Shown piece by piece: positions 50,561-61,485 of a stretch of 64,000 nt of DNA; position 1 is the first letter of the stretch; each line of letters begins with the position of its first letter. Position numbers and translations under genes: made by a program. The DNA is from Niebla homalea (Eukaryota; Ascomycota; Lecanoromycetes; Lecanorales; Ramalinaceae), in the NCBI GenBank assembly GCA_019925105.1, contig JAHGAU010000001.1:1426001-1490000 (forward strand). Reading direction: 5' to 3'. The notes beneath the pieces are model-generated. The model made no database searches, had not been told where the DNA came from, and saw nothing but the letters and a program-made list of their open reading frames with translations.

Positions 50561-53500
50561 CTACAGCTCGTCTTTATTCTTGGCCTCTGCGCTTTCTGGT
50601 GGTGTGTGCAGGACGGGCGTCGAGGTGCCCTCTATCATGACTTCTTGAACACCACCCCTGACTTCAGATCCAAGCCCCTTTTCTTGAGCCAGAACTCCGG
50701 CGATCTCCTCGTCGTATGGGGTCCATTCAGGCACTTGCCTTCTAGCCCGCTTGAGCTTCGGCTCTTTGGTCTGCGGGTTGTTACAAAGATCGATCGTTTT
50801 CGCCGTCTTTAACGCCTCGTCACTACACCAAGTCTCGCACCAGAGCCAATCCTGCGGTAGGCTCTTGATCTTAAGGACATGCTGCATGTGGTTAGGGAGG
50901 TCCTGGTCCAGATTGCTCAGACTAGCTGGGTCTGCCGACAGTTGATGATATTGGCCTCTGAGACGATCCCCAGCCGCGATCTCACGAAATTTGACAAGGT
51001 CGACAACGTAAAGAGCACTGATATGATAGGGAAGACCCTTCAGGAAGTTAGCCCAATAGCCTTGCTTCCAAAAGCGAAATCCTTCCATTTCGGTACGTGA
51101 GTCGCACATTGGGGTGAAGCCGTACGGTGCTCCTTCGAGGTCCAATTGGTTTAGCTCATCCATGTCGGTCCGGACAATCTGATCAGCATCGACGAAAATG
51201 ACCTTTTCAAGTGAAGTTGGAAAGAGAACATCAAGGAACAGGATCTTGTAGCCCCATATCTCGCGCTGTTTCTCCGACTGTGCGCGAAGCCAATGGGGCC
51301 ATTTGTAGGTGACTAGCTCGTATTCGAAACCGTAATGTGCGGCCAACGTAGGCAATGATGCTTTGAAAGAAGGGGATAGGAACTGAGATATGAACCAGAA
51401 TTTTACGGTCTTCTGCGTGTGTCTCATCACGCTGACCATCATGATGGAAAGCATGCGCTCGTAAAGATGGCCAGATGCGACTGAGAAGATATTGATATCG
51501 GCATGTGCGGGTGGAGTAGTGGCCAGTCCAGCTTTCGAGAGGAGCGAAGATGCAAGTTTGTTTGCTTTGTGAAGATATGAACCTGGCTTACCAGCTTTGA
51601 GAAAAGAGGTATTGCCCTCTTCAAGGACATCCTCACTTTCTTGTCCAGGGTTGCGGGAGACGCGTGGATAGAGTGTCTTCCCTTGGAAGGACATCAACGT
51701 TACATCTGTACTCTCATCTCCAGGGACAGCATTGTAGCCCTCTTGACCAGCACTATCAATCGTGAAGATCTGCGAGCTACGGCCCGGTTGAAGCCTCAGA
51801 TTCCAATAGCCCGGGTTCGCCTTGAATTGAAAGTATCCGAGGTTGGCCATGATGATAGTATCAGCGAAGTGTGGATCTCTCAGGGTGCCGAGCAACAGCT
51901 GTACGCCTCGAGGAGGGGCCCCAACCGTAATGTCTCTAGAGTGACCCTCTATCAAGATATACTCGAGCTCATACAGCGCGTCGACATCAGCAGCTTCCTT
52001 CAATGCGCTTAATTTGATATTGTCGAGATCATGGATGGACTCTTTCGGGGCTACCAGCCAAGCCGGTGGCACATCAAGAGCGAGGTTCAGTAGCGCTTCT
52101 TTCGGCACACCATGGAATTTGGCTCCAAGGCCTTGTAAATCACCACCGCTGGTGAAAGATGGCTTAGCATTCAGAACGTGGCGATAGAACCGTTTGATTG
52201 GTAACTCCTGCATCTTTTCTCGTGGGTTGAGGTAGATCTTAAGATAAATTCCGTTCAGCTCAGACAGGACTTTCAAGATGGGTATCCAGCGCTGCGCTGC
52301 CTGACTTGTCGGATCGATTGAGGCAACGATGTGCACGGAAGATGACGAGGCGTTGCCGGCGTGGATCATCGTATGGTGGCCTGCCCATTTCTCAAACATC
52401 TCTATGCGTAATGTAGGTGCAGAGTCAAATATACCCTCAGGAATATCCGATATTGTGGACAGAGCGATGGTGGAGGATAATATAGCAGATTCAATCGGTG
52501 TCTTTAGACGATCGTGAAACCCCAACGCCGTCAGTGCCTTCTCAGCTGGCGCTAACCTCTTCGACCGCTCATACTGCATAAGGGCATCGAAATCTTGGGC
52601 ATTAAATGACATGGATGTCTCAATAGGGCCCACCACTCTCCCATTGACCAGAAGAGCTTGTTGTTGGGATGCTAGACCCAGCGCTTTGATAAGTCCTCGA
52701 CAATCATGCCAAAAGCGATTGGCTTCATCAGCATTCTCTTGGGCTGGATGATCCGAATTATTCTTGGCAAGCCATGACCGAACCTCTGCGACTGATAAAC
52801 CATCGCCTGCTTCAGCGCTCGATGTGTGTAAGGAAGCTGCCAGAGGGCAAGACTCTGAAGACCTCGGATTATGGACAAAGACAATTTCGACATCCCCATT
52901 GGTGTCCTGGAAGTCCACGGCCTCGCGTGAAAGGGCTAATCCTGTACTCGAGCACAAGTCCGCGACTACCAGAATTGAAGGGGCAAATCGCTCTAGGCCC
53001 ACTTTGCCATAATCGGCATTGACACGAGGCAGTCTATCGTAAATTGCTCTGAACTCGTCTTGAATGACTCCGATGTCCGCAATTCTGATACTGGCCTCAT
53101 CTTCGGGCACAATGAGAGGATTCCGGTGTGTCGAAGCACTCTCGAGAAATTGACCTGCAAACCAAGTATCCTCTGGAATGGCAGCTTCGTATACTTGGCG
53201 TTGCAGCGTCCGAAGGTCCGCATCGACTCGCTGGCTCATTGCCTGAAGCCACGCATCATTACGAGGCATAGCTACACCATTCGCAAAATATGGCGCAGGG
53301 AGGGCGTCTGCACCAAGCCGTTTCAGGTACTTGCCAGTGTTCTTCAATCGTCTGGGACTCGGCTCTGACGCACCAGTCTCATTACTTAGGCTATCTGTAG
53401 TCTGACGGCCTTCTGTGTCTTGATCCAAGATACTGTGGAAGTCCAAGCTTCCTCGGCCCCGTCGAAGCTTTCGATCCTTGATGGAAGCATCAAAGCTGGC

Positions 53501-55308
53501 TCTGTTTGCAGTCGCAACCTTGTGGGTTGACACAAACTTGAACATGTCAGAAAGCGTTATTGTGGAGTTGTTGGCTCCTCACTTACCGATTCAAGATATG
53601 CAAAAACTGCAGAGATACCATATGTATCCCAAAGGTGGTAGACAAGTTTGGCTTGAGTTTCGAGAGTCTCCGTCGTTACCAATGGCACAATACCAAACCT
53701 GATGGGTATTCTTCGCTTGACAACCGTCTGCAGGGTCTCGACGATCATTTCTATGTCTTGGACATCTGATAAATCAACTGGTATGACCACATTGTGTATG
53801 TCTCTTCGTACCTGGGGCAATTGGCCCGGCCATGTTCTTTGCAGCAACTATACGAATCGATGAGTAAAAGGTCGGTAGACCCAATGTGTCAGAACTTACG
53901 GCAGACGCCTCACTCGGCCACGAGTTGTATCGGCTATCCTTCTCGATGTCATTCAGCCAAATAATAATATTACCGCCTTCAATAACATCGCGATAATCGT
54001 ATCGTTGACTTTCGCTATCGATCTTGGAATCTGCGATTGCTTTGTGTGACAAGATCTGCACGGCTTCGGAACCTGTGAAGCCAACATTTTTCAAGCTGCG
54101 AGCAAGGGCACGTTCCCGACGCAACTGGTCTAGCAAAGCAAAGGCGTCCATACTCCTCGATTGCACTTGTTGTCCATTCATCCAGACGACGTTGAATCCC
54201 GCTGGAAGAAATGCATCTCTGTTAAGTCGATGTTCGGCAACAAGCTCTCGAGAAGCATTTCTTTTCGCTATAAGTGAAGAGTGCTTCGGAAAGTCTTGAG
54301 AGATCTTGATCAAAGCATTCAATGGATCCTCACTGGCCATGATAAAGCTAGCGGTTTTCATTCCAAGACCAGATAGCTCTTTCGATGTTAATGGTTTCAG
54401 ATCGTTCATTTCTTCGTCCGATGACTCTAGAATAGCTGCTTCTCCTTTGATCGTTGATGGTTCTTGTTCAGATGTTTCGGATTGTTCGGTTTCCTCTTTT
54501 GACGCTTCTCGATCATCAATGACGATATAATCCGTTCGCTTGAGCGCCAATTCGGCCCCATAACCGTTGACCAGCAAAGGTTTGCGCCGTTCAGATGCTT
54601 GACGTCTATATCGGACTCGGTACGAAGTTCCCCCATTTCGGGCTGTGGCACTCAGCGTTGAATGGAAATGCCCGAAAAGAGGCGATGTGATATCGGCATA
54701 TAGTATCGAAGGCAATGCTTCGTCTGTACCAACACCAAGCAGCCGATCGAAAGGCAAGGTCTCTGGACCTTCCGTTGTGCTCAAGTCCTGCTGAGCCCGA
54801 TCAAGTGCTGGTGAGCAATATTGTTTGCCTTCGAAATGGACCCAAACTGGACAGGCCGCGTCCTGCGCGACCATCAAGCTTGATTCAACCGAGGTCTCGT
54901 AATATTGATACTGAGCCTCTATTCGAGGAGCTGCAGAATGGATTGAGAGGGCGAATTCGAAGGATGAAAAAGCATCCTCCGCCGTAATATGCCCATCTTC
55001 CTTCACAACATGGGAAAACTCCCGATGTAGATCGGCATCGCTGCTGCAGTCCACAAACCGCCCTTCAGCGATTCGGTCGAGTAAAGGAAAGTAGCACGTC
55101 GAATTCTCCCCGGCAGCTGTTTCTCTATAACAAGTCAGCTAGAAGAAGTCATCGTCCGGTTTTCCACTTGCGGAACATACAGCAGCTCCACAAGATACGG
55201 AGGGGCAGGAAAGGAAGCTTGCAATGCCACATTGATGGATGGAGTCGCCCTCACTCCTTGCCCGACTAGGGGTATGAGGATGGTCAAGAATCTTATCAGG
55301 CGGTCCAT
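50561..55308 (-). CDS. gpt1: UDP-glucose:glycoprotein glucosyltransferase (UGGT), ER folding sensor
   Basis: Re-glucosylates misfolded N-glycoproteins in the ER lumen so that calnexin rebinds them. Four minus-strand exons: 55308-55181, 55124-53900, 53847-53587, 53536-50561; 1529 aa, the usual size. The N-terminus MDRLIRFLTILIPLVGQG is a signal peptide. Intron 55125-55180 joins LVELL to ETAAGENSTCYFPL; intron 53848-53899 joins SEASA to LLQRTWPGQLPQVRRDIHN; intron 53537-53586 has GTAAGT and CTGAC (an acceptor 18 nt later is also in frame). Middle part: thioredoxin-like sensor domains. C-terminal GT24 catalytic domain with INIFSVASGHLYERML, KFWFISQFLSPSFK, EKVIFVDADQIVR (DxD) and LPQDWLWCETWC. 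It ends in KDEL, an ER retrieval signal. Start at 55308 is preferred over 55326 as it gives the cleaner signal peptide. Confidence 0.96.
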
Positions 55309-55620
55309 TAGATGATAAATGACCATAATGATTTGGCAAGCATCTACTAGTGCTCGTAGTACAAGAGATTGCACCCAGCATGGGCAGTTTCAGGCCATCA
55401 ATGATTCTGGCCAGATCGAGCATAAATATGGAAATGGAGTCTGAATATCTCGTAAGGCTGAAGTCCGCAATTGCCGGCGGAGCTGCGGACAATGACTGCG
55501 TATTCATGATGACACCTGAGTATTATTCGTCACGCACAGACATCTACGTGCACACAAACTCAGTCAAAGTGGGGTATCGCGGCATGTCGATCGATAACAG
55601 CGTCAGAAGCATCAACCAAC
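55309..55620. promoter_or_regulatory. Divergent promoter region, UGGT / PhzF-like gene
   Basis: 312 bp between the two start codons, which must serve both genes. No clear TATA box or unfolded-protein response element was recognised. Confidence 0.4.
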
Positions 55621-56550
55621 ATGGCTGACAGAACTACCCTCCAATTTTCTACGGTCGATGTCTTTACAAGCAGTGCTTTTCAAGGCAATCAACTGGCCGT
55701 CGTGAATTTGCCTGGCAATATCAAGCTGGACCAAGATACAAAGCAGAGGATAGCTCGTGAATTCAATTTCTCGGAAACGGTCTTCGTTCATGAGTCTAGC
55801 TCTGATAATGAGGATAGACGCCTAGACATTTTCACGCCGACCCAAGAGCTTCCGTTTGCTGGTCACCCTGTCATCGGTACCTTGTGTCACTTGTGCCAGG
55901 CAGCGGATCCGCCCTTGAGAAACCTGAACCTGATCCTCAAGGCTGGAACGCTGGTCGGGCGCTACGATCCTGTGACAAGGCTCGCAGAAGCCGAGATCCC
56001 TCATGATGTTCGGCTTCATCAGGCGCAGGTTCCTAGCAATATTCTCGATTGTCAAACTAATATCCAGCCTGCGGGCACTCAGTGGCCAAATCAGTTCCCC
56101 GTCTTTTCAGTGGTTAAAGGGATGACCTTCATATTGCTTGCAATGCCAGACCTTGGAACCCTTGGCTCACTTGACCCCTTGAAACAAAAGCGTGTTCACG
56201 AACTAGGCAAACTCGACGAGGGTTGGCAATCCTCGTTCATGGCGCCATACTACTACACCATCGCGGAGCAGACGTCAAGCCGAACAAGGGTTCGTAGCAG
56301 GATGATGGAGCCCAGTGTCGGGGAGGATGCTTGCACTGGCAGTGCAGCAAGCACATTAGCCGCCTATCTTGCACTGGAAGATGGACAGCCCGGCAAAACA
56401 TATGTGTATCTGATCGAGCAGGGAGTGGAAATGGGCCGGACAGGTGAGATACATGTCAAGGTCACGCTAGGCCAGAGCAACAGTATCGAGAAAATCGTTC
56501 TTGCAGGAAGCGCGGTGCTCATGACTCAAGGATCCCTCTACTTAGCTTGA
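55621..56550 (+). CDS. PhzF-family (phenazine biosynthesis-like) isomerase/epimerase
   Basis: Single-exon, 309 aa, member of the PhzC-PhzF family with the diaminopimelate epimerase fold. Seen: N-terminal VDVFTSSAFQGNQLAVV (family VDVFT-x-F-x-GNPLAVV), the catalytic Glu in FNFSETVFV, the substrate loop ELPFAGHPVIGT, and C-terminal EDACTGSAASTLAAYL. These are the main conserved blocks, all in the right order, so the enzyme is probably intact. The substrate is unknown; most fungal members are uncharacterised and phenazine synthesis should not be assumed. No biosynthetic neighbours are present. Start ATG at 55621 immediately precedes the first beta strand. Confidence 0.93.
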   Translation: MADRTTLQFSTVDVFTSSAFQGNQLAVVNLPGNIKLDQDTKQRIAREFNFSETVFVHESSSDNEDRRLDIFTPTQELPFAGHPVIGTLCHLCQAADPPLRNLNLILKAGTLVGRYDPVTRLAEAEIPHDVRLHQAQVPSNILDCQTNIQPAGTQWPNQFPVFSVVKGMTFILLAMPDLGTLGSLDPLKQKRVHELGKLDEGWQSSFMAPYYYTIAEQTSSRTRVRSRMMEPSVGEDACTGSAASTLAAYLALEDGQPGKTYVYLIEQGVEMGRTGEIHVKVTLGQSNSIEKIVLAGSAVLMTQGSLYLA

Positions 56551-59446
56551 TCATGACCGACAGCGTCGCGATGACTGGAAGTCTTAACGCTGAAGGCAGG
56601 ACAAGAATAAGTATAATTGGCTGTACTTTCCCACTTGCATGAAGCCGATGTGGTGGAGGCAGACTGCACGCCCCGTGCATGCACCTGGCTGGCCCTTAGA
56701 ATGAAAGCTGCTTGTCGGAACTTCTAAGATGTCCTTCGGAACAGTACGAGCTTCCAGTGCTGCAATGGCGATCCACTGCATCCGATAACGGGTTATGCCA
56801 ATGGTGTACCGCTAAGGTAGTCAAAGATCGCCGCAACTTCCTTCCAAAAGATAGGTGGGGTTTCTGGGTTCAGCCGCAAAGCGTCTCAAGTCAGGTGTGT
56901 GCAATCTTGAAACAATGCAGATCCCGTCCCATGCTGTAGTGGCTGCCCAGCGCCAGCCAGCAGCCTGCCATTCTTACCTGAAAGCGGGATAATTGAAATC
57001 AATTCGGAGTTACTTCCAGCTGCGGTGAGTTTGGTCGCATATATCAGAAGCACGCGCAAGAACGTGCAGGGACGTGCAAGACGGGTTATCAATTGCTGAA
57101 AGGGCTCGAGTACCGCATGTTGATATTATTGGACGGCCTGTAGGTATTTGCAGGTCTGGCAGCTGGCAATCGTACATCTGTAAATGATGATGTGACATTT
57201 CACAGCTTATGGTGCGAATGTCTGAGGTGCCGATGGCGTGCAATGGTCTCCCGAAGGTATTGTCACCGTCCAAGCTCTGTAAAGACAATTGCGAAAGCCG
57301 TCTCCCAGCCCGTCAAACGGCATTGACTGCATGCAGGATAAGTTATGTACAGGAACAGCGGCAATGTTTGAGCTGTCACAAACGTCTGTGGAAACTGAAA
57401 AGGGGTCAAACGTGCCCAAGATTTGTGGTGCAGACGTCTTGAGTGCAGCCACAAATCCTAAGCTGGAATGCTGGACTGCTTGGATGCGGCAGCTTGTGCC
57501 GGGCTTGCATTAGGGCCTATTTCTAGGCACTTCTAGCTCCAACGTGGTTGTTTTCTAGCCAGTTTGATTGATGCGGGTATGCGAGATGGCGACATGGCGT
57601 GCAAGATTGCGCCAACCTTCTCGCCGGACCGTCTGCCTTTGCGAGGTTCCAAATGGGCCTCTTGAACTCAAATCCATCATTCAATGAATTCATACCTACT
57701 ATCTGTACTCGAACAAGATCAGTACACATGCAATGTGTGAGCATGATATGTCAGAAACCTTGGATGGGAGTGGCCTCACTCTAGATAGCCCTAGCCATTC
57801 TCCCAGGTCTGCAGATAGCTCCTCTTCCTTGCATTACCGTATGCGTGGAATTTGAGAAAGAGATCCGAAATTACCTTGAGCCTGACAGATTCGGGCATGC
57901 TGATGCTTGAGCCTCACGTGTCAACCCTTCCCAGGAAGCGAATTGTTCAACGCCGCTGGGACGTTCTCACCCCTTTGGATAAGCGAAGCAATGATAATAG
58001 TTGACATTACGCCAAGGCATCTTCCTCCATGGAATTTGCGTTGTTCGGGTTGGTCTTCTTGCGCAGAAGCATGGCATCGCGATCATCGAAACCCGGGCTC
58101 TTGGAGACTTGGACCGACTATCAGCCGTGTTCCCCAATCCACACCGTTTGAGCTGGGCCTTGTGCTTGTGCTGCAGAGACGGCACGGGTCTCAGGTTGTG
58201 ACACCGATCTTGGGGCTAGCCATGAGCGGACCAGTATTTATTGTGATTGCCACAACTCACAAGGCGGGAATTTGGATCGTGGTCATTTAAGCCTTTAGGG
58301 GACGGCAAGATCATCGCTGAAGGTTGAGAGTTGAGACAGACGGTCTTCTTCTTTTATCATCGCATGTGTGTGAAGCGGGAGGAATAATCATAATAATCGC
58401 TCCTGAATCCACCTAAGTTAACCTGACTGGGTCCCAGGTTACGGAAGACGGAATCCATGCACACGCGACCTGGAGCTGTCGTGCTTTTCCCCAGGCCCGC
58501 AGAATAGCCATGCAGGGAGGAGAAACAATAATGGTGGTGCACTGACAAGGGTGTCGATGGTACATAGTTAGGTAATATTGTGCAGACGTGGTACCCACTA
58601 TATCATCGGGAGGCTGCCATATTACTATTCTCCTGGGTTGAATAATATCAATAATTTCGTTTCTCTATTTCCAGAGCTGTGCAGCATAAGTCTTCTCATG
58701 CTACAAGCATTTGACTGGTCTGCCGTTCGGTCACTTGCTGAATCAAATCTCCTATACTCACCGGCTATTTTCCCTCGCGGTTGCTGATTTGGGTGAAACG
58801 GCACGAGGAAGGGCCCTCGGTGTTGAGGGTTTTGTCCCACGTTTTTTCCACGAGCATCCATTCACCAGCGTTATCTGCGCGCCGCAACTGTGCCCATCGT
58901 CAGCAACTCGTGAGTAACCAACAGTCGGCCAGGCTCCATCTGTGCTTATTCAAAGACGCTCACGGGCTGCCTACTCCTGTTCAGAGTTTCCCGTCCTTCT
59001 AAAACTGGTCTATCATAATTGCAGCTGGTTCCGAACATTTGCGGTCAGTTTGCTTAGATTGGGAGAACAAACAGAACGGCAGATTTCGAGGATCCTCCTA
59101 TTGTATTCGACTCGAATTTGTGATAGATGGTGTTTTTCGATCAAGATTGCGCCTCTGTTCGACACGGAAGTGGTGCCAAAAACCGTCATCGCGAGCTGGT
59201 GGTGAAAGTGAAAGACTCTGCCTGAGCAACGGCTATCAACAAAAACAAACCACGCTCCCGCAAATCGCCTCCTATCTCTACTGTCGGTCGCCTCATTTCG
59301 ATCACTCACCTTCGCAGCTGCTCAAAGATGCCGACGTGTATCTGACCTGGATCACTTCACCAGCCTCAATTTGAGCTTCCGCAACGCCAGCCACGCCATT
59401 CTACAACCCCTGCCCCTCCAAAAGGGTGAAAAGCGACTTCCCCAGC
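56551..59446. other. Long intergenic stretch without a supported gene
   Basis: About 2.9 kb of normal composition. The longest open frames (for example 57907-58290) have no recognisable domain and no splice partner. The last kilobase probably belongs to the promoter and long 5' leader of the gene at 59447. No tRNA, transposon end or tandem repeat was found. A non-coding transcript is possible but unsupported. Confidence 0.5.
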
Positions 59447-61027
59447 ATGACTGCCATGGCTTCCTACCACAGCTCATCCTCCTCTGCCTCTTCCACTGAG
59501 GGTTCAGCCTTTCCGTGGATCTTGGAACATGTCCTCGCATATCCTGGCTCATACGAAATCCCGCTCCGGACCATGTACACTCTGAACTCAACACCATCAG
59601 CCCAACAACCTCCCCGCCAATCTTTACGGACCAACACTCCGTCCCTCTCCTCCTCAGCTTCAAGCCCCGAAATCTCACCACAATCACCCGAATTCCCAAT
59701 GGAGCAGCAACACCAACTCGCGCCTCAGCCGAATGCGGCAGATCACTTCAAGCAGTGCTTGATGGAACACATCAGCAACCTTCCCACCCAACCATTCTCC
59801 CTGCCGCCCTCCTTCATCACCTCCTTCGTTCGCCGAGCTTTCACAGAAGACCTTTGTATGGTTGATTTCACCCAAGCCTTGACCGCCATGGACTACCTGA
59901 AGGATCTGGACAACAGGAGGAAGCGCGAGCTGACCTCAGCGCTGCAACGCCTTGGCTTGGACAAAGTTGGTGCTGAGCAACAGACAGCAGAGGGGGGTAG
60001 GAGTCCGAGCTTATGGAACTGGGTGGCATCCATGCAGGAGAAGGAGAGGAAGATCGAGGCTCTCTACACGCAAGTCTACATCGGTCTTCGACGATGGACA
60101 TTGATCAATGAAATGAGGTTGGAGCCCTTCTCCAAGGCCAATAGCATTGCCATGCTCAACACCCTATACCCCCCGTCCAACGTCGCTCCACCAACCCGCC
60201 AATTGACAATGACGATCCTCAACCAACAACGCAAAGCCTTCTTCCGATACATCACTGCTGTCGAGAACAATGGCAAGGAGATCCTGAAGAACCTCGAGCA
60301 CCAAGGTCAGAGGGAGGGCGACTTCAATGGCTGGCCTGTGGTTCGGGATATAGTGGACAAGTACCTCCGCACTGCCAACGGCATCATTGAGGAGTCACTT
60401 GAGATCGACGGTCCTCAATACTTCTCTCCTGAAGCCGAGTCGGCCCGCCGAAGCGAGCGCCGTGCCGACTCAGGGGTCAGCTTCGCCACAGGCGACCGAC
60501 CTTCCACCAGTAACAGCACTCACAGCGGCAGGAACAGTGCACAGGCACATGCACAACAACAGTCCAACAGCAAACCACTTCCCGTCTCGCCTCCCCCCCT
60601 CAACAAATCTAACACCGTGCCTTCTACCACCAACCCTCCTACCCCCAAGAAAAGGGGCACCACTCTCGAGAAGATTGCGCGCGAATTCCGCAACCTGCGC
60701 AACCGCAACGACGTTAAGGAGCTTGCCCACCGCAACGACATCCGCACCACCAACAACGACCTTGATCACACCGCCACCACGCGCGACTTGACCAAGAGCA
60801 AGTCGCTCCGCAAGATGAAGTCGACGTCCTCCATCGGCAAGGACCATAACAAGCCCCGCCATTCGCGCTCGCCCAGTGACGAACCCATGCCGGATATCGA
60901 CATGGACGAGCGGAGGCGCCAGATGATCGCCGAAGCGCGACGGGAGAAGGAGAAGAGGGCATTGCAGCAGAGGGATAACGTCAGTGTGTCTACAGCCGCG
61001 CCAAGATTGGGAAGGAGCTTTGGATGA
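59447..61027 (+). CDS. Fungal-specific protein of unknown function
   Basis: Single-exon, 526 aa from ATG 59447 (ATG 59456, in context gccatgg, is nearly as good). Not assigned to a named family. Layout: Ser-rich start; a block WILEHVLAYPGSYEIPLRTM at about residues 25-45, which looks conserved; a Ser/Pro/Gln linker; a helical domain at about 100-300 with FVRRAFTEDLCMVDFTQAL and ALYTQVYIGLRRWTLINEM; a Ser-rich, probably disordered region; and a basic, charged C-terminal third (EKIAREFRNLRNRNDVKEL; RRRQMIAEARREKEKRALQQ), likely helical or coiled coil. No signal peptide or membrane segment. GC-rich coding and steady codon use argue that it is a real gene. The role cannot be read from the neighbours. 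Confidence 0.82.
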   Translation: MTAMASYHSSSSSASSTEGSAFPWILEHVLAYPGSYEIPLRTMYTLNSTPSAQQPPRQSLRTNTPSLSSSASSPEISPQSPEFPMEQQHQLAPQPNAADHFKQCLMEHISNLPTQPFSLPPSFITSFVRRAFTEDLCMVDFTQALTAMDYLKDLDNRRKRELTSALQRLGLDKVGAEQQTAEGGRSPSLWNWVASMQEKERKIEALYTQVYIGLRRWTLINEMRLEPFSKANSIAMLNTLYPPSNVAPPTRQLTMTILNQQRKAFFRYITAVENNGKEILKNLEHQGQREGDFNGWPVVRDIVDKYLRTANGIIEESLEIDGPQYFSPEAESARRSERRADSGVSFATGDRPSTSNSTHSGRNSAQAHAQQQSNSKPLPVSPPPLNKSNTVPSTTNPPTPKKRGTTLEKIAREFRNLRNRNDVKELAHRNDIRTTNNDLDHTATTRDLTKSKSLRKMKSTSSIGKDHNKPRHSRSPSDEPMPDIDMDERRRQMIAEARREKEKRALQQRDNVSVSTAAPRLGRSFG

Positions 61028-61485
61028 TGATGGGCATGGCGTGTGCATCCATGCAACGGAATGGGTTTTCTCCATGCATGGAAAGCGAATATTCTAGCGA
61101 TGGCGTTGGTTGTGTGCATGCATTTTCAGCCCAGCAAAATAACAACCCCCTCGATCTGCATTTCGGCATCTGTTGTAATGACAATAATGTATGCTATTAT
61201 TACCAGTCGTTCCACGAATGAGATAGCCAGAAGCATGGATGACTTGTCAAAAACACACCAGGGCTCCATGTTGAGAATGTCCCTCACGAACGTATGAGAG
61301 ATTCATTGCCTTCGAATTTGATAAACGAGTTATTTTTGGTATTCTATCTTCCCTCATCGCTATAGCTTCGCTCCTCAAATCTTACGGTACACAAAAAGTG
61401 ACCAAATAGGTCTTCAGCGCCCCGTGTGAGGAAATCTTACTTCACTTGGGCGATGGATCCCATCCCACGTGGCTCATGAACTTAG
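61028..61485. other. Convergent intergenic region
   Basis: 458 bp between the convergent stops of the unknown gene and the acyltransferase; 3' UTRs expected. Nothing else seen. Confidence 0.5.

Noticed and set aside
55621..56550. Phenazine gene cluster
   Set aside because: Only a single PhzF-like gene is present, between housekeeping genes; this family is widespread in fungi without phenazine synthesis.
57907..58290. Open frame of 127 codons in the long intergenic stretch
   Set aside because: Uneven composition, no recognisable domain, overlapping frames on the other strand and no convincing splice partner.
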